Notes: a model not told the origin generated them from the sequence alone. A DNA stretch of 64,000 bases from Eopsaltria australis (GCA_034509425.1 JAVTVJ010000011.1:6238501-6302500), one strand, 5' to 3'; counted from the stretch's first letter, positions 13,101 to 28,100 are shown. A program made the numbers and translations.

Positions 13101-16100
13101 AAAATCATTATGCAACATCACCTTTCACAAAACTGCTGTCATCTGCTGTTAAGAGAAATGCTTGCTAAGCAAACTTAACAGCTACTTGCAAAAGAGCACT
13201 CCAGCATTACAAATTACTTCATTTGAAATATGTCCTTGCTATTTACAACGTTTTGAAAAAGAGACATTTAAATAAAACTGAAAGGGATAAAGTAAAAGAC
13301 AAGTAACTGCACTGCTGCTGTACTCTTTCTCATTCTATTTATCTGCTAATATTTCAGTGCAATTTACTATTGAATATAAGATATACGCAGGCAATATGAA
13401 AACTTAAGAATATGGTAGAATTTATCATTGTTGTGCAGAGATTAATTATTCTTGGGGATGTCAGTATTACTAAATAAGGGAGCTACTTAAATTTCCTCCT
13501 TGAGTTTAGTGCTTTAGTCCCAAAGAAGGAACTTTATTGAGTTGGAGTGATGGCTGCAAATAGCAGTTAATTACAGCGGAGCTCTTCATGGAACATTCCA
13601 GTTTTCTCTTTCCAAAAGGCTCAGCTGTAGAACTTCAAATCCAAGATCACAAACTTTAACTGTGCAATTCCATATCTAACCATATATTTTGACACAAAGA
13701 TTACTACTTAAATCAAGTTTCAAAGCTACATTTTTGGTTTGAGAAAACTACTAGGCTCCCCTGAGAGTCTTGCTTGTGTGTAATGTAACTTACTTACTAA
13801 ATCTCTAGTTGTGGTACCTGCGAATGCTGGCTTTTTTTTTTTTTTCCTTTTAAGAATTGTTCAATAACAATAAATAACAAAAAACACAAATGTGTCATTC
13901 AAGAATACTGTTATTTGAAGATTGTTTTCCTACTCCATGTCTTCTAAAACAGGTTTTGTATGCATTTCAGTAGGGAATGCTCTATAGCAAACAATTCAGG
14001 AGAGTTTACCAGTTTGGTTTGAAGAATAGCCTTTGATGCCTTTCCACATCCCTAAGCTGCTTGTCTACCATCACTAACTACTTGAATGTCATTCAGTACT
14101 GCAACAAGGCAGATTGGTGACATTTTGTTCAGGTTTACATGTGAATTTAAAAATCAGAGATCTTTAATTTACATAAAGGAGATATCTCCCAACCCCAAAA
14201 AGGACACATACTCTGCATGTACCAATCCCCACACCAAGAGCATATCCTAAAAGCTCTTAGCAGTATCTAGTCTTTCTAGCCTGAAGGCTGAACATACTCT
14301 TCAAGTCCGTATCTGCTCCAGGAGAGATTTGCACCCAAGTTTTCTCAACTCATGTAAAAGTCACAGAAACCACTTGCAAGTGGTTTCCTTTGCCATACTG
14401 AATCGCCAGTAAGGGGCACAGCCAGCAAATCACTTGGAGAAAGGAGGAAGAGCCATTATCCCTCATTTTGAACACATCCAATTGAAATATTATCATCTAT
14501 TGGACAGTTCTTTCCTGAAGTGAATCCTTGCAAGTTTGCCCATGACAGGGCAGTAAATAAAAAGCCTTACCAACCAGTACATAGTTTTAGTTATATTCCT
14601 CTAGTTCTTCTCCTAAGCTGCTCTTGCAAACAGTATAAAGCTGGGGAAGCAACTTCTTACTCTTCCTTTTCCCCAACTCTCTCCTCCCCGCTTATCTTTT
14701 TCCAAAAAACTTTAAGTGTCTTCAGATTAATAAAGAATCATTTAGTTTATTTCTATTTTTCTTCTGTTCCAGAAGCTTCCTTGGGACAAATCTACTTTCT
14801 CAGAACTGCAATGGTTCAAAGAGCTCAGAATTCACATAAAGATTCTGGCCAACAAGAGAAGTAATGACCTTCCAACATCCACATCTTCAGGGAGGAGTCA
14901 AACATTGAAAGAAAAGTGCAGTTTGCATTGCATTTAACTAACAACATACTACCAATGCAACAGCTTCTTAATGTAGCAGTCCACAGTCTTCAGAACTGTA
15001 AGGTGCCCACTACAGGAATAGATAGGAATGGACCGATCCATATTAAGCTGAAGACATCATGGAATAGAAACTGGATGCTCCACGAACTAATAAAAAAGAC
15101 TATCAATCTTTCTCCTTGAAGTTTCATTACAGTCTGAACCAGTCATCCCACCTCTATAGCCAACTCAAAATGCACAAACACAATATTAAAGAAATTATAA
15201 ATGCATTATTACAATTTGGATGGTTTTTAAAAAAATTTGTGTCTGCAAAAGTTTGCATTCACTTTAACTATGGACTGTCCATTAAAAAACAAGCACTGGC
15301 CCTAAGGTACTAGTAAACGATAAGGATTTCTACGTATCAATAAATTAAGATTTAATTAAAAGCTATTCTGTGAAATAAAAAATGAAGTACAAAGCACCTT
15401 GTAAGAATTTGAAAGTGTATCCTACCTGATGAGAGGAGCTTTCTGCAGCAGTCTGAAAATCCACTTAATGCTGCCAAATGGAGAGGAAACATCCCATGTA
15501 TACCCCGCCTAAGATACACCATAATCAGGTATCACAGTTTCATTACAATTAAAATAAAACAAACATGATTGTGTGCCAAAGTGCACATGCATGGTGGGTT
15601 CAGCAAACCACCTAATTAGAATACTGAGCTAACTTCACATCTTAAACACTTCCTTTCAAGCTATCAGCATGCATTACCAGTGCAACAGCCTATTAAAACT
15701 TTCAGAGCTTTTACTTCAAATACATTACAGAAAACTATTTCTCTTTGTTTTGGTACAAATTGTGATATACTGACTAGCTACTTACAAGTACAATATAGGA
15801 TAATATATAACAGTATTTCCTATTGCAAGTTGAATATGATATTAAAAATCGTAGAAGTTCTGTTAATCTAATAAACACACTTCTAATTTATGTCAGCTTG
15901 CATTGATGTCAGTGAAGTTACCTACTTTGCAGTGTCAGCACCACTCGTAATCAGAGTGTTGATTAATAGCTCATGGCCATATCTAGCTGCTATGTGCAAA
16001 GGGGTATTTCCATTCTTATCTTCACAGTCTATTTCAGCTCCTATAATAAAGAGTAATTACTAAGTAAGGGTATATGTAGGCATACAGATATTTTGTTAGA

Positions 16101-19100
16101 AAAATAGCATTGATGATCATTCAAGAAATGTTATCAATTCTCAATGAACGACTACTTTGGATTTAAAATCTATATAGATTTCAGTGGTAGAGAAAAGCAT
16201 TTTATTATGCAACCTTATGGGACAAACTCTCTATGGCCTGGGTTATAGAAAACAAGTCTATATATATTCCTGCATTCTGAAAAGGAAATGGCTCATCAAT
16301 GTAACTTATCAAACTTTATAAACAGATAATGCCAGACTCCACCACTATTATTGGATGCTGGACATGAAAAAAATTCATGTTTTTACCAATACAAGAAGAT
16401 GAAAATATCCAAATTGGAAAGCTTATGACAAAAATACTCCCTCCCCCTTTTTACCATTTTGAATGATGGTTTGGGATCGTGAAAATCTACCATGGATCGC
16501 TGTCATGTGCAAAGGTGTTTTCCCATCTTTACTCTGGAAAAGAAAAAAAAATCCTGTGTTTACTTACGGCCAGTAACAGCAATTAATCCGAACTGACAAA
16601 AAAACTCCAACCAACAAAAAGGACATTTCTTTCTTCTTTTCTCTCTACACTCCATCCTTTAAATCGTTTCTATGCACTTTTACCAGACAGATGCTGGCAA
16701 TGACAAGTCACCATGACATGGCAAGCTTTTCACAAGAGTTGCTCTTAGTCACCCTTCCAGCTGCAAGTGACAACTCAGGGATGCCCACTCACTCACACTT
16801 ATGTCCTTAAGATAATAACTCTCAAGAGGATGATGACAGCACACAATTTCAGCAACAAGTCTATGTCCAACTTCTCCCTTCCCAAGGCTAAAATAAAACA
16901 ATGTTTTAAGTTTGTATCCTGAAAGAAAGTAGCTGTATTTACTAGAGGGGTTTACACATTAAATTAAAAGACAACACATTACAAAGCTTGTGTTTCCTGG
17001 AAATTTCTATAAAGTGATGTTTGTAAGCAATTTATCATAAACCACAGATAATTCTAGGGTAGAACTATTCAATCCTACTAGGTACTGTGCAATTGAAATG
17101 CACATCTTAAATGTGCACTTAGTCATTCACCCACTAAAGACATCCTTGAAGGAGGCCAACAGTAACACATAAGGGAAGTTCAGTTTCTAACTGCTCAGTC
17201 TCAATGCACTTACAAACCCATTTTTTCTGTAATTATTACTTTAGAATGATTTTCCCCTTGTACTTATCACAGGTAATGGGAAAGCTTTACGACAGAAAAA
17301 AGCTCCTACAAATGCAGTCAAAAATTTGCAAACACAACACAGAAAATCAAAAGACCCTTGAATTCACATGCATACCACATGTTTTCAATAATGGCTTTGA
17401 AGAGTATGAAATGTTCACAAAATACAAAGTTAAATTAGACAAAGATGGCAGGGGAACACATAATATGAACATATCGAAACATCACAAACTGCTGTCTATA
17501 CTTGAAAGTGTCTTTCCATCTTTACTCTCCCTCTGACACTAAATGGACATGGTTCCATGGACGTGATACTGAAAGTCTGCTGGAGACCCTTTTAGGGATG
17601 CATATGAAATTTTTCATTGTGTCACTGCCCAGAGCAGCATAACAAGACAATTATGTGAAACATTCTTCTCAGACCTAGACTGAAAGAAATAAAGCACTTG
17701 ATAAGGAAAGTTATCTCCAGATCCTCCAGCTAGCTGATTTCTTTGACCATAAATAATCCAAAAGCCAACATCCACATATCCATTTTATGAGGGTGCCTCT
17801 CTCATGTCTAACAGTCTCAGGTTCCTTTCCAGCCCAGGAATAACACAATATGCAATTGTCTATCAACATATAAACGTAGAACAGGTATAAAATCAAATGA
17901 AGACAATTCCCATTTTGAAGCTGAACTGCTAGGTATAGGATTGCTTTCAGAATTCCCTTCTAAGGCACCATCACTAGAAAAGGATATATAGGACCAGAAC
18001 CAGCAGCCAAACATTTCTCTAAGCAATGAAATATCAAGGCTCTATTAAGCAAATCACTGTTTCCTGAGATGCCAGGAAGTTGGACTGCATAAGCAGGAAG
18101 GTATCTTCAAAACTTTTGCTTCAATTTCCCTTTCTTTATGCCTTTAAGGTATTCTAGCTAAATATCAAGCTAAGCACAGCTGTGTGATTTAACGAGATCA
18201 GACAGGATCACAGCACGTGACAGGACAGCTATGGGCTAATGGTAACTTTTGCTGTCTTCACTGAAACTCAGCTAAACGTGGTAATAGGAAAGAAACCACC
18301 CAAATCTCCTCTATCACTAGAGACAATATATCCCGAAAATACTTAGATCATAGCAAATTTGCTAAGAACACTAATTGCTATTAGACAGAAATAATACACA
18401 GCACAAGGTGTCTTATTGAGTGATTACTCAGATATTTATTGTACTCAGACTACTGAGCTTCACTGAGGGAGAGGAAATGTGGGTCTATCATGTCACAGCA
18501 TTCCTCTAAATGAAATCTCCCCTTCACAACAATTCTTATGTTCTAGTACCACCAATGGAAGTAAAAAACTTCTATTTAGGTCACTGAATTTTCAAGCAGC
18601 AATGGGGTCCATAAAACAATTAATACTGTCCCATGACACACTCATTTCAATGTGTTCTTCCATGCATGGGAAATCCTGAATAGTGAGGAGGGAGTGCTGC
18701 AGTAATGAGCAATACTTAACAAGATTCACTGTTCTACAGTGGACACTGACAAGGCTATGAAAACAAGTAGGAAATTATGTCCAGAGGTGATAAAAAGCAT
18801 ATAACATGTTTCTACTGTTCTATTATCTTCTGCTACATAATCCCTTCTTGAGATGAGGCCCCCACTCACAGATATGCACAAGAACTTCCCCTCTATCTCC
18901 CATCAAGAATAAGAGTGATTACCTTTTGCTCTCCCCACTAAGTCATCCACAGCAGGAAGAGCTTTAATATCACTGTCTAGTCTGCACCTAGATTACCATC
19001 CATATCCACTCTGTTACCTCTAAAACCACAGGAACAGTTGCACATGGGAGGAAATGATTGAATCAGCTTACACAAGACATATAATTACGATGAAAAAGAG

Positions 19101-22100
19101 ATCTTATAGCCATTTTAAGAGCTATTTTGAACTTCAGCCTCAGTATTGGGAAACTGAACAGGCTTGGTTTCAATAAATATTTAGTAAAAACATCCTGATT
19201 CCATCTCATTTTAAATCCACAATTCATTCTTAATTATACAGCATATCCTATTTTTTTTAGTTATTGCTCTTCTGATTAAATCCAAGACTTGTCTTTATAG
19301 GCCTTTCCAGGGAAGGAGAAGTTGACTTGGAAATTATTTTCTTTTGCCTCAGTTCTTGCACTTTTCCACAGTGCAAGTGCTAAGTTTTCATATGCAAAGT
19401 AAGGCTGTTCACACCCTCAGGTGTGAATTTACAGGCCAAATTCAGTCATACTGGTATAAATCCAGAGAAATGCTACTAACAGAATTACAACAGAAACACC
19501 TTGATGAGGAAACAGGGTTGATAAATGCTGTTTTCAAGCTATAATTGCTTAAAATCCCTACACAGCCCTACTTGTTTAATTCTGCACTTAAGAGTTTTGA
19601 TATGCATGAAATCAGCACATTTTAATTACAACCAACCCATAGCTAAAGCTACTGTGGAACCCTGCCCACTTCTTTCTTCTACATCAGAAATATGCACAAA
19701 GTCACAAACACGTGCAGCCCTGCATGTAAAAAAACAGTAATTCTTGGCTTGTTAATATTTGTCATAGCATCATCAAACAGCTTGGGTTCAAAGAGACCTT
19801 AAAGATCACCTGGTTCCAACACTGCTAGCATCGGCATGGTTCCACTTAACTTAAGTAGCTCACAGCCTCATCCAACCTGGCATTGAACACTTTCAGGGAT
19901 GGGGCATCCACAGCTTCTCTGGACAACCTGTTCCAGTGCTTCACCACCCTCACAGCAAAGAATTTTTTCCTAATATCTAATCTGAGCCTACTCTCAAAGT
20001 CTGAAGCCATTTCCCCTTGTCCTATAACTCCAGGCCCTTGCACAAAGTTCCTCTCCAGCTCTCCTGTAGGCCCCCTTCAGGTACTGGAAGGTGCTATAAG
20101 CTCTCATTGTTCTTATCTGTGTGAGTAACATACAAAGATATGTATATTTAACATGGATACGTTGATACAAAGATAGTATATTTAACCTTGTGGGATTATT
20201 TTCATGGCAGACCACACTTTACTGAAAAATGATGTAGGACAGAAGTCAGCCAGCCCTTCTACACTGAACACTCAGTCATATGCAGCCTGGGACATTATGC
20301 AGAGCAGAAAGCTGGCAACAAAAATAAATGGACTGTGACCTGGATATTTTGGGACAAGTTGGCAATAAACTCTGTAACACAGCTCCTTACTTCTGCAGGG
20401 CACTTTGATGATGAATTTTTCCACAACTGAGTTACGTACATTTTCATTAAATGAGCTGCACATCTAAATATATGTAACAGTGAGCAGGAACATACATTTA
20501 GGGTTTTTCCACATCAAAGAATTTATTTTTAAACTACTCCCAAGTTTTCAGTTGGCTGTGAGTTTTGTACTAACAATAGATACAAAACTGTATTTTGGAA
20601 TTAGTTAACTGAAAATCAGCATGAATCACTGTAAAAATCACTGCTTACACGAAATGAACCACAAACCCCAAAATTTTTAACAGAAATGTCTGCTTATTCT
20701 AACATTCACCTCCCTCACAGACAGTGCTGAAATTCAAGCATAAACCTACTAAGCAGATTTTCTTTTCCCACTTTTTCTTCAAGAAATTAACCAACAGATA
20801 ATTCTCTTCATACTACATCTAGGTGATGCTTCAGGCAACCAGACATTCTGCCATAAGGAACCCTTGGACTCTTCATTCCATTTACCCATTTCCCACCTCC
20901 CTCAGCCTAAAACCTGCCAAGACACCAAATACTGCCACTAAATATTTCTGAACACAGTTAAGTTTTTATTACTAGAGTAAAAATCAACATGATACAAAAC
21001 AGAAGGTCTCAAATACCTCTCACGCATCTCAAGACCTTACCCTACGCACTGGAGAAGACAATAGAAGATATACGTTATAATTGCCTTTGAAACTTGCTTG
21101 TTTTAAATTCTATCTACAAGAAGGCTGGATTCTAAGGAATATTCTGCAGTCAAAGATTTATGACCAAGTACAGATACATAATGTATACTGACTGCTCACA
21201 TAATTTTGCTGGAGTAATTATAACACCAGCTGTTAAAGACTTTCCATTGGCCTGATCTACTTGTATATTTTATATACTCTTCCCAAATCCCCGTGACTGA
21301 TTAGATTCTAAGGTTTTACATTATCACCTCTTCAACTGCTCCAGCAATTAGCCAGCTCATCCACATTTCCCTGAAATATCCTTGATTTTGTTCATGTTAC
21401 TAATTTACAAGAAAAACATGTACTTTTGCATTTTTTCAAATTATTTGCTCATTCTTAAATGGCTAGACTAGGGAAAACAAATCCTACAGAATTCTGAAAT
21501 TTAAATGCAATCAAGATTGACCAGACAATATTGTCGTCCTTCTTCATCCTTTTGGGCTATATAACACATCCCATTGAGGTCTCCAGAGTCAGATCAAGTT
21601 TCTTAAAGCGACATACTGGCTCATTTTCATTGTAGTACTTTTCAAACAAATACTCCATCTATCAGTGGGAACCTCTCAATATTATCAAAACAAGTATTTT
21701 GAAAAAAACTACCTCTGATAACGATGTACAGCATCTTTAAGTGTGAAAGGATGGCTTTGGATACACTTACCTTTATATTTACATCTGCTCCGTTGCAGAC
21801 CAAGAGCTCTAAACACAATGCTCCATGTGTTGATGCAGCAGCAAAGTGCAAAGGTGTAAACCCCTTCTCATTCACTTGATTTACATTAGCACCACAGTCT
21901 ATGAGTTCATTCACTACAACATCTTGCCCATTGTAACAAGCTACATGGAGAGGAGTATTTCCATAGGCATTTGGCTCGTTCATCTGTAAGAGAAAAAAAC
22001 ACCAAGATTAGTTAGTAGGCAAAAAGCTGTATTTAATGCAGCATTTAATTTTAACAAAGAAAAAAATCTCACATAATGAGATTGTGTTTTGGAACTCTTC

Positions 22101-25100
22101 AAAACCAGAATTTTGATTGAGATCTATGTCCTGGGGAGGAGTATGATTGCTTTACAAGCGAGCCAACCTCCTCCAATTGTCTCCACACCAGTTTCCTGTA
22201 TGCAACTTAAGAGAACACATACGTGCCAAAAATATCAACTGGGGCAATTTACACAGATGCTACACACAAAGCACAGCACAGACCTCTATAAAACAGCATT
22301 GCAAGTTTTCATTAAAAACAGAGGTCAAAGAGACTGTGTGTGTGTGTGTGTGTGTGTGTGCATACAGAAATAGAATTTCTTGTTGAACACAAAATGATAC
22401 TGAATTCTGATCTATTTCTCAACATAGAGCTTGAGTTGCAACCTCCAGCCTTGCAAGACTAAGACTGTGATCCACAATATAGATTCCTTACAGTTTCACA
22501 GTTTACTGTTAATATGCTTTCTCAGGCAGGTACTCTAGAACCTTTTAATTTATTTTGCATTTCTATATTAATATGGCCTCACTTACTGTAGTATTGCAGT
22601 TTCTCACAATTTTTAGTATTTTCTGAAATTTCTATAATGTAGGAAAGTCAGTACCATCTATATTTTTCTAACTGAAGCAAAAGCATTTAATTCCCTGCAC
22701 TTCAAAAATGTGTGGAAAAGCTAGGATCAGAATTCCTATCTCCTAACTTCCGGTACAATGAATTAAGAGAAAGAAATATCAAATGAACAAAAAGCCCTAC
22801 TAAATACACATTTATTTTCAAATTATTGTGCAAAATCTGCAAGGCTCTTAAGGAGGTTTTCTCTTAACTGAGAAATGAAGGTTTATAAAAGCAAAAAGTA
22901 GTATTTCCAGAGATCTTCATTCACATACTTTCACTATATCATGATCTGTCCCTAAATAAACAGTGTCCTACAGAACCAACAAGAGCATTTTGAACAATTA
23001 AAAAAAACTTCCATTTCATTTTATTTTTTCTTACATCAACTCCAAGATCCAGAAGATATTTGACTACACTAATCATCCCACTAGATGCTGCAGCATGTAA
23101 GGGTGTATATGATTTCTTGTCTTTGCATGTCACTTCAGCTGTATGGGTCACAAGTAATTTCACAACTTCAATATGACCTAAAATAATAAAGACAAATAAA
23201 ATGAAGCATCAGTTCTTATTCACCAGCACAAGTCCAGAAACTTAATAATTCTGTAATTGTTATAACATGATCAAGACACTATTCCTTTGGACCAAATGTG
23301 GAAAACAAAGAATTGTTCTTGTTTTCTAATCCTATCATGAACGATAAAAGCAACATAAAATAATCATCTCCACACACCACACCCAACAATCATAGCCTTT
23401 ACACTTCAAAAATAAATCTGTATATTCAAAACACAATCTTGTCTTCAGCTTACACAAAAGGGTCTTTTTGAAGACTTGAGAACTAGAGAGGCAAAGTAAC
23501 TTTGCAATTATTAAATACTTACTGCAAATTTAAATTAACAACTCAAGAGACAGTGTGACTGTCAATCTTCTACCGTCACCCCAACTCCAAACATGCCCAT
23601 TAAGATTCTTAAATCTTAGACAGAAACTTTGAAAAATTGATGCAAATATGAAACGAAGAAAATACTCTACTTTTACATAAAAAAATATATCCTCCAATCC
23701 AGTTTCCTTTACCCACAAAGCATTTAAAAAGTTAAGTCACATCATACAGGATTTAGTAAAGCTCTGTTTTCAAGCCTGACTCAGATGGTCTTTGAGGAGA
23801 TGCAGTCTTAAAAGCTTCAACTGTTTTCCTAAGACAACGGAAGGAGAGTAAGAGACATGTAAGGAGAGTAAGTGGGATCATGAGGAAGGCATGATGTGGG
23901 GAAGCTCCAGGTGGAAAAGAGAAGAGAGGGCAGGGAGCCCACCCTGAAGCAGTGGGCAGTAGCTGTCACTGCCAGCTTTGGGACCCCAACACCAACATCC
24001 AGCACTGCTGCAAAGGGCAATGAGCTCTTCCCTTCCATGCCCCATGCTCCTTCTCTGCTTGCAGGCACTTGTGACACTGCCTGCTAAGAAGCCACGAAAA
24101 TGGGTCAACCGAGTACTGTCATCCTTGCTCCATTGTTAATTTAACTGCCAAACAAATTATCACTGAAAACACACGGATAGTCACGACAAAGTCGGCAGAA
24201 TAAAGAAGTACACGAGTTTAACAGACCACCATACACTCGGTGCTTTACCTTTGTAACTGACCCATACAGACACATGTGGGACTCTACCCCTCAAGTGGCA
24301 CCCTTTCCTTAGCTAAAGAAGTGGTGCGGGGCACACTGAATACTTATGTTTATACTTAGCCAGTCAGACATCTAAGTAGAAAGTATCAAATCCAGCTTTC
24401 AGTTTAAGCGCCTCACAGAGTGTGGGTCTTTGTTTTTTAAGCAGTTAAGAGAATTTGCAAAAGTTTAAATAGGAAGTACCTACCCAAAGGAATACAGACA
24501 AAGCTATTTTTACAAACGTTCAGATACAGTGATACTTATTTTATGCTGTGTACCCAAGAGCATACAAAACACCGTTTCACCTCGCTACACCAACCAAAAC
24601 CATAAGACTTTACCAGTGCAATGTGAAGTGCTGCAATATATTCTACTTCTTAATTACCTCAGTATAGAAGGAAAGAAGGGAAAGTGAAACGCAAACATGA
24701 TACTCATCTTCTGACCCAAATACAATGGGGACAAGAATGAAAACAATCCCTACACAAGAGACAGAAGTACAGAAGATATGGAAAGCACTGAAAGAAAGAG
24801 AGACAGTGAACAGAACAGTGGCAGAAAAAAATTTAAAGAGAAGATAAAAAGCCAAAAAAAAAACCCCTGACCTGCACTGAAAAGGCAAGCAGCGATCAGT
24901 GGAAGACTCTCAAAGGGGAGAGCAAGGTACTTGATGTGAGAAGTGCTGCAGAGACATCCCGGTGCACCAGTGAGGGCAACACCAGCACACAGGACTGTAA
25001 GTCCATTTCAGTCTCAGCTTTGCAGCTGGACAGCAATGGAGCCGGGTGAAAAGCAGGAAGGAAGCAAAACAATGGATATAACCCTAGAAAGTTATTTATA

Positions 25101-28100
25101 GTAGAGTGACGAAAAGCCTAACTTTGTTATTTTATGGTCAGTTTTACATGGTGGAAAAGTTTTTAAGGTTTTTGCCAAACAATTGGAGCAACGTACAATG
25201 GCTCTAAGTTGTGAGAGAGAATGTCATAATTATTTTTACTTTGATTGAAGACTTTCAAAGGCTTTTTGTTCTCTATTGTCTACAAGGATATTTAGGTAGA
25301 TCAACATCAGTTAAATTACATTTTTCAAGCCCAAACACTGTTCATTCAGTTTCCTGTAAACAGTCTACAAAATAGCACTGACTAAAACTGGAATAAATGT
25401 AGCTTATCTACAAAACAGAAGACTTTTCTCTCATCTAGGCAAGCACAAGCCAGAAGGTGTCTCTGGCCTCTCACTGACACTTGTCAGCTCTCTGACATTT
25501 CATGCACAAGTTTCATTCAACAAAATTTTGCAAATAACCACCCTCAGTAGGTGGCTGGACAGACTGTCACAGACATTGCTTTGCAGATACAAGTACATCA
25601 AAAACACTAACGCAAAACATTGCAAAGAACATTTGATCAATAATGAAGACTGTTCTTTAACTTCTGGGGTTTCAAGTACTGATATCAGTACCTGAAGTGC
25701 AATCACATGCAGCTTCAAATAATAATTTAAGAGCATTAATGCTGTGATGATCACTTAATAATTCGATGGTACATTCAATTCTTTGCAACGCAGATAAAAG
25801 GCAAGGAAGAACAGTACTCTGACAGTATTGCCTGGGCATTTACCAAGACCATTAGAACAATAATTATCCATTCCTGGAATAAGAATGGCACGGTAAGAAT
25901 TTGTAGTTTCAGAGATAAAATACTGTTTGAAAATGCAAGCCCCAAGGATGCTGTAATGATCCTCTGTTTCAGGTGCCTCTTGTATTAACTGCTTACTTTT
26001 TATTCAGCATTACTGCAGAATTTTTCACCTGTGACTAGACCTGCTGACTGAAGAACATAGTTCCTCCTTTTTAAAGAACAAAACTACTTACCTTTCTTTT
26101 TCCAACAAATTGATTTTCCTCACCACAAAGTACACATTTACAAGACTATTTTAACTATATTATTAATGGTTTTTTGGCAGACACAGATTATTTCAATACT
26201 TACAGTGCAAGTATTTTTCCTAGAAATATGTAAAACCACTAAACAAGAGATGATTTTTTTATTACTTACACTATTAAGCAACTGAAATATGTACATACCC
26301 ATATATGCTGCCCAATGTATAGCTCGTCTGTCTTTCTTGTCAAATGCATTAATATTGGCTCCTCTAGACAACAGTAAGCTGACCATCTGAGATAAAGAAG
26401 AGAAATTTTCTATTCATAATGGAAAACTTTGCTTCGACAGAGAAAACCATGGAAGGAAAACATTTATGCATTTTCAGATGATTTAAATGTGCTGGGTTTT
26501 GAATATTCCGTAAGTTTGAAAAAAAATGGCTGTCCCAATTAAGTGACTGTAAGGAACACAGAACTTGATGTCAACAAAAACACTTCTCAGTTCAATATGG
26601 CAAAGCCATGAAAACTTGCAAATCTGCAGGTTATTACTAAGGGACTATTGAGTCAGAGCTTAATACATATATTTCCTCCAAATTTCGGTAACAACATATT
26701 CCCTATGTCCACTATTTACTGAACAGAAAAATATCCTGTTTTTTCTGTTCAAAATTTACCTGTTACTAATTTAACTCCACTCAACAAATTTGCTTCTGTC
26801 ATAAGAAAAGTGAATTAATAAGAAGTGAATTAAATGATGCAACATTTATTTTCCACAATCTTTCTGCACAGAGATGCATACAAAGAACAAATTCAAATAC
26901 AAAAAGGTGTTGGGGTTTTCTGAGGGAATGGTGGAGAAATGGTTTTTAACTCAAAAATGAAACATCAGAAATGCAAGGGACAGAATGATGAGTGGAAAAG
27001 AAGCTAAGAAAATTAACTTTTACCTCAACGTGTCCACTGAAGGCTGCATGGTGCAATGCAGTTCTGCCTGCTCTATCAGACACATTTACATTGCTTAGGA
27101 GAGGCACCAGAGCTTCAGCACACTTCACAGCTTTGTTTGCAGCTGCTATATGTAGGGGTGTCTGCCAGTTTTTGTCACGAGCATTGACATCTGCTGAATG
27201 CTTTAACAACACCTGAACAGCATCCTGAAAGCATTGACAAAAAAACACCAAGCCACTTAGTAATGATCAGAAATGACAGCCTTGGATTTAAGGACAGTAC
27301 AGTGGAAAACAACTCTCTACAATTAGTTAATTTGCAAACACAGTCTTTGGGACACTTTGGGATTTGTACTTTATCATAAATCCAAAGTTGGGGATGTTCT
27401 CAAGGACATGAATGATTTAACCAAATCAACCATTTCCAGGTCTTTAATCTAATTCCTTAAGCCACACAGAAAATCGTTTAGTCATAACAACTGATTTCCA
27501 AGGTTTAATAAAACACCCCAGGATTCCTTCCATTAGTGGAATCCTTAGCCAAGGATTAGTGAAGTACTATGAACTTACAACAAATTTTCATCAATCTGCC
27601 AAGCAAGATTTTTCAACTGTCCAAGTCTACAAACAGCAAAACCCAGATTATTAAATGTACATTTAGAGAACCACAGATAAAACAGTGCACGGTCACAAAA
27701 AGTTTCAACATAACACTGTTGCAAAATTCCTGAAAACCGTTTTAAAATATTGCACTGAATTCTATCTCTCAAAATGATTATTCATTTCCTTTTGTTAGAA
27801 GTACAAGCTGTGAAAATTTGACAAATAAGACTAATTCTTACAGCAAGATAAACAAATCCCATTAAAATATGCACACGCAATTGGAATGCATAAAAAAATA
27901 AACATGTTGGCAGTATCAACACGATGATGAATATTGCATTTTGCATCAGCTGTGTGACCTTCCCACGATTCACTAATTGCTTTTGGTGACTGCCAACTCA
28001 GTCACTGAGCACACAAATAATTGATTACCACTTTGAACTTCAAACATGTTACCACAAGTTGTTACTAGAGATTCTGAATTACACTGTGGTACAATAGCAA

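Larger units (their letters stand above)
10106..15925 (-). other. ANKRD28: ANKRD28 introns 13, 12, 11 and 10
   Basis: Introns of 1,538, 1,304, 2,345 and 417 bp surround exons 13, 12 and 11. Intron 11 holds the poly-T tract and the 22-bp palindrome. A 114-codon plus-strand frame at 14,520 has no recognisable similarity. Confidence 0.75.
21984..27023 (-). other. ANKRD28: ANKRD28 introns 7, 6 and 5
   Basis: Introns of 1,051, 3,121 and 637 bp surround exons 7 and 6. Intron 7 carries the (TG)13 repeat. Intron 6 has a locally GC-richer patch (about 23,850-24,080) open in several frames, with no recognised protein or repeat. Confidence 0.75.

Noticed and set aside
14520..14864. 114-codon plus-strand open frame in intron 11
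   Set aside because: Starts with a non-ATG codon in the given frame, shows no family resemblance and lies inside a confirmed intron.
23829..24108. GC-richer patch with three overlapping open frames in intron 6
   Set aside because: No splice sites in agreement with the ANKRD28 frame and no recognised domain. Composition alone explains the open frames.
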